Part shown: positions 1 through 7,021 of the stretch, piece by piece
Layout: each line of letters opens with the position of its first letter
Position numbering within the stretch: position 1 is the stretch's first letter
Assembly (NCBI RefSeq): GCF_004320525.1
Contig: NZ_SIHX01000005.1
Span: 1-64,000, forward strand
Direction: 5' to 3'
DNA: 64,000 nt
From: Arthrobacter sp. S39
Lineage (GTDB): Bacteria; Actinomycetota; Actinomycetes; Actinomycetales; Micrococcaceae
Notes under the pieces: model-generated
Seen by the model: the letters and a program-made list of their open reading frames with translations, nothing else
The model's database searches: none
Told to the model about the DNA's origin: nothing
Position numbers and translations under genes: made by a program

Positions 1-298
1 CGGCCTCAATACTCACGGCCGGCGCGGCAGCTTCAACGAACCCGGCCGCTTCAACAGCACTAACGAGCCCGGCGGTTTCGGCAGCCTCAGCGAGCCCGGT
101 GGCTTCGGCGGTGTCCTGCAGCCCGGCAGCCTCTGTGAACGGGGCAGCGCAGCGGACGCCCGGCCGTTCAGGCCGGTCGGACCGTGAACCGCCGCCGAAA
201 TCGCGGCCGCTGGAAGCGCCCCCAGCAGGGGAATCAGCGCGCGTGCGCAGGCCGGCATGACCGCCGTGCCCCGCGCGCTGAACCCTAAGAGCTTCCAT
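1..298 (-). CDS. 5' part of a leftward gene, probable DUF222/HNH (13E12-type) protein; runs off the window
   Basis: Reading leftward from the ATG at 298, the frame stays open through base 1, so only about 99 codons are visible. The product starts MEALRVQRAGHGG, passes through a Gly/Arg-rich stretch, then becomes a repetitive Ala/Glu segment with repeats like EAAGF and EAAETAGL. That composition suggests real coding. The MEA... start just after a conserved TCGTACCCC...TTCCT block, and the Ala-rich N-terminus, resemble actinobacterial DUF222 HNH proteins; the gene at 59632-61305 also has an internal MEAMMASIAAL start. No catalytic domain lies inside the window, so the family is inferred. Its promoter and first codons are tandemly duplicated upstream. 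Confidence 0.5.
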   Translation of the reverse strand, partial: MEALRVQRAGHGGHAGLRTRADSPAGGASSGRDFGGGSRSDRPERPGVRCAAPFTEAAGLQDTAEATGLAEAAETAGLVSAVEAAGFVEAAAPAVSIEA

Positions 299-1003
299 AG
301 GAACACTCTTTCAAAGGGGTACGACAATTAAGCCGAGCACCGTTTCCGGGTCGAAGAACCAGCCGGCGGGGCGGGAAAAACAGGGGCGCAGCTGGCCGGG
401 TGCCGCCATCGAACATCAGAGTCTTGGAAGCGCCCCCAACAGGCGAGCCAGCACGCGTGCGCAGGCCGGCATGACCGCCGTGCCCTGCGCGCTGAACCCT
501 AAGAGCTTCCATAGGAACACTCTTTCAAAGGGGTACGACAATTAAGCCGAGCACCGTTTCCGGGTCGAAGAACCAGCCGGCGGGGCGGGAAAAACCGGGG
601 CGCAGCTGGCCGGGCGCCGCCGCCGAAATCGCGGCTGCTGGAAGCGCCCCCAACAGGCGAATCAGCACGCGTGCGCAGGACGGCATGACCGCCGCGCCCC
701 GTGCGCTGAACCCTAAGAGCTTCCATAGGAACACTCTTTCAAAGGGGTACGACAATTATGCCCGGCACCGATTCCGAGCCGAAGAACCAGCCGGCGGGAC
801 GGGAAAAACCGGAGCGCAGCTGGCCGGGCGCCGCCGTCGAACATCAGAGTCTTGGAAGCGCCCCCAGCAGGGGAATCAGCGCGCGTGCGCAGGCCGGCGT
901 GACCGCCGTGCCCCGTGCGCTGAACCCTAAGAGCTTCCATAGGAACACTCTTTCAAAGGGGTACGACAATTAAGCCCGGCACCGTTTCCTTGCCGAAGAA
1001 CCC
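190..1003. repeat. Tandem array of four 214-bp units
   Basis: A block containing CCTAAGAGCTTCCATAGGAA and AGGGGTACGACAATTA recurs with its CCAT at 295, 509, 723 and 937, an exact 214-bp period. The roughly 55-bp core is almost invariant. The flanks are mosaic: a GAAATCGCGGC variant before copies 1 and 3 alternates with GAACATCAGAGTC before copies 2 and 4, while a second polymorphism (CAGCAGGGG versus CAACAGGCG) groups copies 1 and 4 against 2 and 3. On the minus strand each unit carries the 5' region and first codons of the gene leaving the left edge. Confidence 0.93.
285..940 (-). pseudogene. Three duplicated, truncated gene heads (75-codon ORFs) upstream of the left-edge gene
   Basis: Minus-strand ORFs 499-285, 726-499 and 940-713 are each 75 codons. 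Each starts MEALRVQRxGxGGHA in one unit and ends LKECSYGSS in the next unit, where it runs out of frame through the next copy's upstream region. Their first codons match the left-edge gene nearly residue for residue, so they look like repeated 5' ends cut off by tandem duplication, not independent genes. Each retains the same presumed start context, so they could still be transcribed or supply alternative promoters. No function is assigned. Confidence 0.5.
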
Positions 1004-1139
1004 ATGGCGACCAAGGGCGTCTCACCCTGGTGCCGCCGGGGACCGCTCCATCCGGAGCGGTCCCCGGAGCAGCCCCGGCACGCGTCAGCACGGCAGTTGA
1101 ACTGCTGTGCTCCGCTTGCTGACCCGCAATGGCCTCCAT
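927..1139 (-). pseudogene. Fifth, diverged copy of the gene head
   Basis: The block at 1131-1175 reads on the minus strand as TCGTACCCCC, then TTCCTATGGAGGCC. It matches the 214-bp units only in the start-codon neighbourhood. From the ATG at 1139 it encodes MEAIAGQQAEHSS and continues until it joins the LKECSYGSS tail of the first perfect unit. It is offset about 200 bp from the last full copy. It may be the ancestral head, or a head from another member of the same gene family. Confidence 0.4.
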
Positions 1140-1222
1140 AGGAATACTCTGCCAAGGGGGTACGACATTCAAACCTGGCAGGCACCGAACTCAGGTCACT
1201 CCCACAGCCGGTGCCCGGCCGC

Positions 1223-1864
1223 TCACCTGGGAATGGAGCCAACCACTGAGGACATCAGCGCCGACATTTTGATGGTGGTCACCACGAAACTGAGGAAAAC
1301 AACGCCGATCAGCACCCAGATGGGCGCGAGCCCCCGGCCCGGAGCAACCTTGGCGACGATCACCGAGCGGCCGATCACGTACACCGGGCCGCTGAGGAAG
1401 CTCCACGCCCAGTGGAACGGCCTGGTGACGCCGTCGCGCTTGAGCCGTTCGCTGTCGAAATAGGCCAGCAGAACAGTCGCCGCGTAGGTCAGGAAGCCCG
1501 AGAAGACGAGGAGGAAATAGACCGGCGTGAAGATCGACGACGGGTCCACCGTTGGCCTCTGTTGACTTCCGACGTAAATGACACGGAAATCCGGGTTCCA
1601 AAACAGCAGCAGCGCCATAGTCAGCAGCGGGAGCAGCGAAATGGTCCAAATGAGCGGGTTATAGACCGGTGTTTCGCGGCTGATGAGTGGTCGTTGGGGC
1701 GCGTATGGCGTAGTCGCGTACGGATTGGCGTAGGCCGTTGGAACATGCGGCGTGCTGAACTGGTCGGTCCACGCCGAACCGTCCCACCACCGGAACCGCC
1801 CCGTCCCTGCGGGATCGGGGTACCAGCCTGGAGGAATAACGGGGCCGCCGCCCGAAGTGCTCAT
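1223..1864 (-). CDS. DUF2510 domain membrane protein
   Basis: A 213-residue protein. The N-terminal PPGWYPDPAG...RFRWWDGSAWT motif (residues 11-34) is the DUF2510 signature, a short Trp-rich module common at the N-terminus of actinobacterial membrane proteins. Four hydrophobic segments follow, at about 69-89, 114-135, 152-170 and 180-198, so it should be an integral membrane protein with the DUF2510 module on one face. Start chosen at 1864 (MSTSGGG), because the longer upstream reading frame is antisense to the divergent DM13 gene. Function unknown. Confidence 0.8.
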   Translation of the reverse strand: MSTSGGGPVIPPGWYPDPAGTGRFRWWDGSAWTDQFSTPHVPTAYANPYATTPYAPQRPLISRETPVYNPLIWTISLLPLLTMALLLFWNPDFRVIYVGSQQRPTVDPSSIFTPVYFLLVFSGFLTYAATVLLAYFDSERLKRDGVTRPFHWAWSFLSGPVYVIGRSVIVAKVAPGRGLAPIWVLIGVVFLSFVVTTIKMSALMSSVVGSIPR

Positions 1865-2042
1865 TTTCGCTCCACCGTCCCACGCCGCGCGTAACGCACG
1901 GACTATCTGACACTCATCACAGCACTCATTCAGCGCTTTGGCGAGAGGCAACAGGGAGTTGCAGTTTGGGCTTCCGAAATGTGCCGTGCGGCATTGCTGA
2001 GCGTCCGTTGCGCCGATCAGCGGAAGCGCGGACGATGATTCC

Positions 2043-2690
2043 ATGAGCGGAAAGTCGGCGAGCGAAAAGCCCAGTCCTTCACGACGCCGAAACTGGACTG
2101 TCGCGGCGGCCGTTGCGGCGGTAGCACTCGTGATTGGGTTTGTGGTGTTCAAGCCGTGGCTGCTCTTTGTGGACGTGAGGGTGGACGAACAGCTCCCCAT
2201 CGTTGCCAGCGCTCCCGCGCAGGCACAACCGACGCCGCCTACGCCCCTAACGTCGACGCCGGGCACCTCGACGCCGGGCACCTCGACGCCGGGCACCCCA
2301 CCATCAACAACGACGACGCCGACACCCCCTCCCACGGGCCCGGTACAGCTCGCCGTGGGCAGCCTGATCAGCCACGAACACACCACCACGGGCACCGTCC
2401 GGATTGTTCAGCAGCCGGATGGTTCCAGGGTGCTCACCCTGGAAAACCTGGATACGTCCAACGGACCGGATGTGCACGTCTGGCTCAGTGCTGCGCACGT
2501 GGTGGAGGGGACGGCGGGATGGTTCACGGCCGGCTCTGCGGAGTACTACGACCTCGGCATGATCAAGGGAAATCAGGGCAATCAGGTGTACCAGATTCCC
2601 GCTGACGTGGACCTCTCGCAGTACCCGGCGGTGGACCTGTGGTGCGTCCAGTTCAGCGTCTCGTTCGGGGCTGCCGAGCTGGTCGCCTGA
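2043..2690 (+). CDS. Membrane-anchored DM13 domain protein
   Basis: A 215-residue protein. A basic N-terminus (SRRR) precedes one membrane segment at about 17-43, then a Pro/Thr/Ser-rich linker of residues 60-98, then a DM13-type domain. The domain has G.I.H.H.T.GTV near its start and ends in LWCVQFSVSFGAAEL with the conserved Cys. DM13 domains are proposed extracytoplasmic redox or electron-transfer modules, so this one would face the cell-wall side. The linker contains three exact 15-bp repeats encoding STPGT. It is divergent from the DUF2510 gene, sharing a roughly 180-bp intergenic region. Confidence 0.82.
   Translation: MSGKSASEKPSPSRRRNWTVAAAVAAVALVIGFVVFKPWLLFVDVRVDEQLPIVASAPAQAQPTPPTPLTSTPGTSTPGTSTPGTPPSTTTTPTPPPTGPVQLAVGSLISHEHTTTGTVRIVQQPDGSRVLTLENLDTSNGPDVHVWLSAAHVVEGTAGWFTAGSAEYYDLGMIKGNQGNQVYQIPADVDLSQYPAVDLWCVQFSVSFGAAELVA
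2253..2297 (+). repeat. Three tandem 15-bp repeats in the DM13 linker
   Basis: TCGACGCCGGGCACC occurs three times head to tail and encodes STPGT units of the extracytoplasmic linker. Copy-number change would keep the frame and alter only linker length. Confidence 0.9.
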
Positions 2691-2781
2691 ACCGGTACTT
2701 CGCGGCCACACCGTGAAACGCCGCCGGCCGCCGCGTCCCCCAAGGATCGCGACGGCCAGCAAGGTCAATCAGTTGTAGCAC

Positions 2782-2829
2782 AGTTACGGCGAGTGCACTC
2801 TACGTGGAGTAGAAGCAGCGTAACTTTTC
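2782..2829 (+). terminator. Possible terminator after the DM13 gene
   Basis: AGTTACG (2782-2788) pairs with CGTAACT (2819-2825) around an inner imperfect stem CTCTAC/GTGGAG, followed by TTTTC. It lies between the convergent DM13 and YtxH-like genes. The stem is modest, so this is tentative. Confidence 0.4.
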
Positions 2830-2856
2830 GTCCGGAACGTTCCGGAACCCCGTGGC

Positions 2857-3336
2857 TCAGTCCCGCTTGGGATCCACATTGGTGGCCGCGCCGGCTCGGG
2901 TCGCACCGCCTTCGTCGGACCAGTCCTGGCCCGTGGCGTCGTTCAGGGCGGGATCGGACTCAACATCCGACGTGCCCAGGTTGACCGTTTCCGGGTGCGT
3001 GCTGTGAGCCGGGACGTGGTCGCCGGTGCCGGACCCACCGAAAGAGGCGCCGACGTCGGACGTTTTGGCTTTGCCGTTGCTGGACGCTGTGTCGTGGTGC
3101 ATGGCTGAGCCGATCACGGTTCCTGCGCGGCGGGCCGCCTCACCCAACTGGTCCGCCACCTCCGGAGCCTTTTCCTTGATGGCTTCCGTGGCGGCCGCCA
3201 CCTTGTCCTGGACGGGCTTGCTGTCCCAAAGACCCGCTGCACGGGCCTTCAGCTTGTCGTACGCCGCCCGGCCGGACCGCGACCCCAGGACGTAGCCTGC
3301 GGCGATCCCAATACCCAAAAGAAGTTTTGATTTCAT
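2857..3336 (-). CDS. YtxH-like stress/general membrane protein
   Basis: A 159-residue protein with one N-terminal hydrophobic segment (KLLLGIGIAAGYVLGSRSG), typical of YtxH-family proteins, including the GY.LGS.SGR..Y pattern. A helical, charged coiled-coil-like region (residues 25-75) and a low-complexity polar tail follow. YtxH proteins are small, often stress-induced membrane proteins of unknown biochemical role. It lies just downstream of, and co-directional with, the GlsB-like gene at 3447-3713, another stress-type membrane protein, although a hairpin separates them. Confidence 0.75.
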   Translation of the reverse strand: MKSKLLLGIGIAAGYVLGSRSGRAAYDKLKARAAGLWDSKPVQDKVAAATEAIKEKAPEVADQLGEAARRAGTVIGSAMHHDTASSNGKAKTSDVGASFGGSGTGDHVPAHSTHPETVNLGTSDVESDPALNDATGQDWSDEGGATRAGAATNVDPKRD

Positions 3337-3390
3337 GATGAACTCCTGCTCCGTGAGAAGGTTTTCAATCCGGTCCAGTGCCCGGGGGAA

Positions 3391-3431
3391 AAGAAAACCG
3401 GCCCGGGGAGGTTCTCCCCAGGCCGGTCTCC
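3391..3431 (-). terminator. Rho-independent terminator for the GlsB-like gene
   Basis: On the minus strand GGCCTGGGGAG pairs with CTCCCCGGGCC (one mismatch) across a short AACC loop, followed by GGTTTTCTTTTCC. It sits immediately after the stop of the 3447-3713 gene. Confidence 0.75.
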
Positions 3432-3446
3432 TGGCTGGTGCCGCAG

Positions 3447-3713
3447 TTAGCTACGGACGCTGCGCTTGGTGATCATGCCGTAGACGAGCAGTACGATGAC
3501 CGCTCCGCCGATGGCCAGCAGCCAGGTCTGCAGCGAGAAGAACTCCTGCAGGCCGGTACCGAAAATCATTCCGCCAATCCAGCCGCCGAGGAATGCTCCT
3601 ACGACGCCCAGGAGCAAGGTGATGAAAATGCCGCCACCCTGCTTGCCCGGGAGGATCGCCTTAGCGATCGCACCAGCAATAAGGCCGAGAATCAAGAATG
3701 CGAAAAAACCCAT
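3447..3713 (-). CDS. GlsB/YeaQ/YmgE family stress membrane protein
   Basis: An 88-residue protein with three hydrophobic, Gly-rich helices: FFAFLILGLIAGAIAKAI, then GGGIFITLLLGVVGAFLGGWIGGM, and a C-terminal helix at about 63-80. The Gly-zipper pattern and the GxxxGxxAKxxxPGKxxGG motif are characteristic of the transglycosylase-associated protein family. These proteins are commonly induced by general stress. A near-perfect 20-bp palindrome lies about 70 bp upstream of the start. Confidence 0.88.
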   Translation of the reverse strand: MGFFAFLILGLIAGAIAKAILPGKQGGGIFITLLLGVVGAFLGGWIGGMIFGTGLQEFFSLQTWLLAIGGAVIVLLVYGMITKRSVRS

Positions 3714-3780
3714 TTTGTCGTTCCTCTTCCTACATAAAGGAGGTACCCGGATCCCGGGGACGCTTCATCCTTCTGCCTCA

Positions 3781-3800
3781 ATAGTAATCATGCTTACTAT
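3781..3800. promoter_or_regulatory. 20-bp near-perfect palindrome upstream of the GlsB-like gene
   Basis: ATAGTAATCATGCTTACTAT has perfect 7-bp arms (ATAGTAA/TTACTAT) around a TCATGC core with one mismatched pair. It lies 68 bp upstream of the 3713 start codon, a plausible operator for a dimeric regulator. The regulator is not in the window as far as can be judged. Confidence 0.55.
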
Positions 3801-3847
3801 CGATTTGCCAACCCCAAGGTTCGGAAGAGGGCCATTCCAAGCATGGT

Positions 3848-4681
3848 TCAGTGCCCGGTTAAGTCCGAATCGTTGCCCACGCCGGGACCTTCGTCCAGTA
3901 TGGCCAATTCCGCTAGATCCTGCGGATCCAGGGCGAAATCGAACACGTCAAGGTTATCCCTCATCCGCTCCGGATCGCCCGACTTTGGAATGACCACAAG
4001 TCCGTTCTGAACATGCCACCTCAACACGAGCTGCCCGGGCGTTTTGTCGTACTTTTCACCCAGTTGGGAGAGCAGCGGAGCGCCCAGCAGGCTCGCCCCG
4101 GAACCGCCCAGCGGGCTGTACGATTCGGTAACAATTCCGTGTCTGGCGTTGAACTCGCGTTCGGCCACGCGGGTGATCGCCGGGCTCAGCTGGATCTGGT
4201 TGACCGCCGGCACCACGTCCGTCTCGGCCAGCAGCCGCTCCAGGTGGGCCGGTTTGAAGTTGGAGACCCCGATGGACCGGACTTTCCCCTCCGCCTGGAG
4301 CCGTTCGAACGTCTTCCACGTCGAGATGAATTCATCACGGGAAGGGAGAGGCCAGTGGATCAGCAGGAGATCCACGTAGTCCAGCCGCATCCGTTTCAGC
4401 GACCCCTCCAACCCTGCCGCAGCCCGGTCGTGGCCCTGGAACTGGCCGTCCAGTTTGGTGGTGACGAACATTTCGCTGCGGTCCACCCCGCTGGCCCGGA
4501 TACCGTTGCCCACACCTTCCTCGTTGCCGTATTTCACGGCCGTATCGATGTGCCGGTACCCGGCTTCCACGGCACTGACGACGGCGGCAGCCACCTGATC
4601 GTCGTCCAGCGGCCAGGTGCCGAGCCCCAGCTGCGGGATGCTGTAACCGTCATTGAGCGTGATGAGCGGTGAAAGAGTCAT
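3848..4681 (-). CDS. Aldo/keto reductase (AKR5-like)
   Basis: A 277-residue NADPH-dependent oxidoreductase of the AKR superfamily, a (beta/alpha)8 barrel in the cytoplasm that reduces aldehydes and ketones. The catalytic tetrad is visible: D46 in HIDTA, Y51 in KYGNE, K76 in TTKLD and H109 in IHWPL. The cofactor-binding IPKSGDPERMRDNL motif is near the C-terminus. Length matches the 2,5-diketo-gluconate-reductase-like group. A paralogue at 7022-7855 shares the same plan. Substrate unknown. Confidence 0.9.
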   Translation of the reverse strand: MTLSPLITLNDGYSIPQLGLGTWPLDDDQVAAAVVSAVEAGYRHIDTAVKYGNEEGVGNGIRASGVDRSEMFVTTKLDGQFQGHDRAAAGLEGSLKRMRLDYVDLLLIHWPLPSRDEFISTWKTFERLQAEGKVRSIGVSNFKPAHLERLLAETDVVPAVNQIQLSPAITRVAEREFNARHGIVTESYSPLGGSGASLLGAPLLSQLGEKYDKTPGQLVLRWHVQNGLVVIPKSGDPERMRDNLDVFDFALDPQDLAELAILDEGPGVGNDSDLTGH

Positions 4682-4985
4682 TTCAACAGTCTCTCGTGCT
4701 TTCGCCCTTCCTAGCCCTCGAATGCCCGGAGAATATTTCCGGCGTTGTAGCCGAGCACTGTCCGGGCTGCGTCGGATACGTGGTCCGGCTTTCGGGACGT
4801 GGTAGAAACGGGCCGACGGCCGGACTCGTCTACTTTCTCAGAAGTTCGGTAGCCCGCCCGAAACGTTTCCCAGTGGCGTTTCCCCTCCCCACGGTCCAAT
4901 CCCCCACGCGATTCCCGGGGAAATGACCGCGCGGCGGGGAGAAGTTGCGCGCGGCCCCTATAACGCGCCCACCAGCTGATTCGAC
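4682..4985. other. Intergenic, no gene seen
   Basis: About 300 bases between two leftward genes; must contain the promoter of the aldo/keto reductase. CGTTTCCC occurs twice at about 4863-4882. Open frames here look like chance high-GC frames, with no recognisable product or ribosome site. Confidence 0.5.
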
Positions 4986-6017
4986 TCACCCCAAGCTGCG
5001 GGCCCAGCCGGTCAGCCGGTCGCTCAGGTCCATGAATTGCTGGTCAACTGCCTGCAGTTCAGGGTGGGCGTCATACCAGTCCACGATCTCCCGGGCTCCG
5101 TCCGCGAACGGAATGGTGGCGGTGTAGCCCGGGACCAGGGACTTGATCTTGGTGTTGTCGAAAATGACCGAGTGGGACCGGTCGCCCAGCAGGTTGGCCC
5201 CCAGCTCGGCGCTGTGCGCGGCGATGGTTTCCGAGGCCACGTGGACCAGCTCAGGCTCGGCAACGCCGGCCGCCCGGGCGAACAGCCGGTAGATCTGGTT
5301 CCACGGCAGGTATTCGTCAGAGGTGATGGTGTAGCTCTCGCCCACGGCCTGCGGCCGGCCCAACAGCCCCACAAAGGCTTTGGCGAAGTCGCGGCTGTGG
5401 GTGAGGGTCCACAGCGAGGTCCCGTCGCCGTGCACCATCACCGGCAGTCCTGCCCGCATCCGGTGCACGTCCGTCCAGCCGCCCACCATGGCGATCTTGG
5501 TGCGGTCGTACGTGTGGGACGGCCGCACCACCGTCAGCGGAAAGTCCTCCGAGCGGTACGCCTCGAACAACAGGTCCTCGCATGCGATCTTGTCCCGTGA
5601 ATACTGCCAGAACGGGTTCTTCAGGGGAGTGGACTCGAGGATGGGCAGCCGGGTGGGCGGCTTCTGGTACGCCGACGCTGAACTGATGAACACGTACTGC
5701 CCGGTCCGGCCGCGGAACAGCTCCATGCTGGCCCGCGCCTGGTCCGGAGTGAAGGCAATAAAGTCCGCGACGGCGTCGAACTCCCGTCCGTTCAGCACGT
5801 CCCGCACGGCGGACGCGTCACGCACATCCGCGTGCAGGACTTCGGCGCCGTCCGGCGCAGGCCGTCCCGCCGACTGGCCACGGTTGAGGATGGTCAGCCG
5901 GTGCCCCAGCGCGACGGCGCGTTCTGCCGCCGCCGCGCTGATGACCCCGGTGCCGCCGATGAAGAGGATGCTCCTCGGCGCGACCGTGTCGGCCTCAGGT
6001 CCGAGTGGATTCACCAC
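4986..6017 (-). CDS. NAD-dependent epimerase/dehydratase (extended SDR)
   Basis: A 343-residue protein. The N-terminal ILFIGGTGVIS is the Rossmann GxxGxxG dinucleotide-binding loop. FISSASAYQKP and YSRDK supply the Ser and YxxxK active-site pair of extended SDR enzymes that act on nucleotide sugars or related reductase substrates. The C-terminal region carries the substrate-binding fold (RPSHTYD...). Its start overlaps the stop of the upstream aldo/keto reductase (6011-6982) by 7 nt, implying translational coupling. Confidence 0.85.
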   Translation of the reverse strand: MVNPLGPEADTVAPRSILFIGGTGVISAAAAERAVALGHRLTILNRGQSAGRPAPDGAEVLHADVRDASAVRDVLNGREFDAVADFIAFTPDQARASMELFRGRTGQYVFISSASAYQKPPTRLPILESTPLKNPFWQYSRDKIACEDLLFEAYRSEDFPLTVVRPSHTYDRTKIAMVGGWTDVHRMRAGLPVMVHGDGTSLWTLTHSRDFAKAFVGLLGRPQAVGESYTITSDEYLPWNQIYRLFARAAGVAEPELVHVASETIAAHSAELGANLLGDRSHSVIFDNTKIKSLVPGYTATIPFADGAREIVDWYDAHPELQAVDQQFMDLSDRLTGWARSLG

Positions 6018-6982
6018 GCGTAGTCTTCGGGCGCCGGGCGGTGCCCCGGAAAGATGTCATCGAGCCGCTTGAGCGCGTCGGCGTCGAGCGTGACATCCAA
6101 AGCCCGGACGGCGGCGTCGAGCTGTTCCTGCGTGCGCGGGCCCACGATCGGTGCGGTGACCGCCGGCTGGTGCAGCAGCCAGGCCAGCGCGACGTCGCCG
6201 GGGGCGTGGCCCAGGTCGTCCGCGAAGTCCTCGTACTGCTGGATCTGGTCCTGGTGCTTCTTCAGGGTTTCCAGGGCCCGGCCTTCGGCCCGCCGGACGC
6301 CCTGTTCCTGCTTCTTCAGCACACCGCCCAGGAGCCCGCCCTGCAGCGGCGACCAGGGAATGAGGCCCAGGCCGTACTGCTGGGCAGACGGGATGACTTC
6401 GAGCTCCACCTCGCGGCGGAAGAGGTTGTAGATGGACTGCTCGCTGACCAGGCCCGTGTAGTTCCGGCGCCGGGCAGCCTCCTGCGCCTGGGCGATGTGC
6501 CAGCCGGCGAAGTTGCTGCTTCCCGAGTAGAGGATCTTGCCCTGCTGGACGGCAACCTCGATGGCCTGCCAGATCTCGTCCCACGGCGTATCGCGGTCGA
6601 TGTGGTGGAACTGGTAGACGTCGATGTAGTCCGTCTGGAGGCGCTTCAGGCTCGCATCCAGCGCCCGGCGGATGTTCAGCGCAGAGAGCCTGGACTCGTT
6701 GGGACGGTCCGTCATGGTGCCGTAGAGCTTGGTGGCCAGGACAGTCCGTTCGCGGCGCTCGCCGCCCTGCGCGAACCAGCGGCCGATGATTTCCTCAGTC
6801 CAGCCGCGGTGCCCGGTGCCGCCGTACACGTTGGCGGTGTCGAAGAAGTTGATGCCGGACTCCAGCGCAGAGTCCATGATGGCGTGCGCATCGGGTTCCT
6901 CGGTCTGGGGGCCGAAGTTCATGGTGCCCAGGCAGAGGCGGGAAACCTTCAGGCCGGAGCGGCCAAGGTGCGTGTACTGCAT
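6011..6982 (-). CDS. Aldo/keto reductase (AKR11-like, Gsp69/YhdN type)
   Basis: A 323-residue enzyme beginning MQYTHLGRSGLKVSRLCLGT, the typical start of the longer AKR subgroup. Catalytic residues are D48 and Y53 (FFDTANVYG), K85 (ATKLY) and His at about 126 (QFHHID). GSSNFAGWHIA and the late PIVGPRTQEQL cofactor motif are also present. It is a soluble NADPH-dependent carbonyl reductase. It is the middle gene of a leftward run, 39 bp behind the AKR at 7022-7855 and overlapping the epimerase downstream, probably one operon. Confidence 0.9.
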   Translation of the reverse strand: MQYTHLGRSGLKVSRLCLGTMNFGPQTEEPDAHAIMDSALESGINFFDTANVYGGTGHRGWTEEIIGRWFAQGGERRERTVLATKLYGTMTDRPNESRLSALNIRRALDASLKRLQTDYIDVYQFHHIDRDTPWDEIWQAIEVAVQQGKILYSGSSNFAGWHIAQAQEAARRRNYTGLVSEQSIYNLFRREVELEVIPSAQQYGLGLIPWSPLQGGLLGGVLKKQEQGVRRAEGRALETLKKHQDQIQQYEDFADDLGHAPGDVALAWLLHQPAVTAPIVGPRTQEQLDAAVRALDVTLDADALKRLDDIFPGHRPAPEDYAW

Positions 6983-6995
6983 TGTGTGGTCCTTT

Positions 6996-7020
6996 CGGTG
7001 GTCGAGCCTGTCGAGGCCCG
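6996..7020. repeat. Single copy of the dispersed 26-bp repeat family
   Basis: CGGTGGTCGAGCCTGTCGAG is the reverse complement of the family arrayed at 20360-20489 (GGTCTCGACAGGCTCGACCA). It sits between two AKR genes. The internal TCGA...TCGA symmetry could form a small hairpin. Confidence 0.8.
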
Positions 7021-7021
7021 G

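Noticed and set aside
1223..2395. 390-codon version of the DUF2510 gene
   Set aside because: The extra N-terminal part is antisense to the DM13 gene and lacks domain character; start at 1864 fits the DUF2510 motif.
4711..4989. 92-codon minus-strand frame upstream of the AKR
   Set aside because: Basic, low-similarity product without ribosome site; treated as intergenic.
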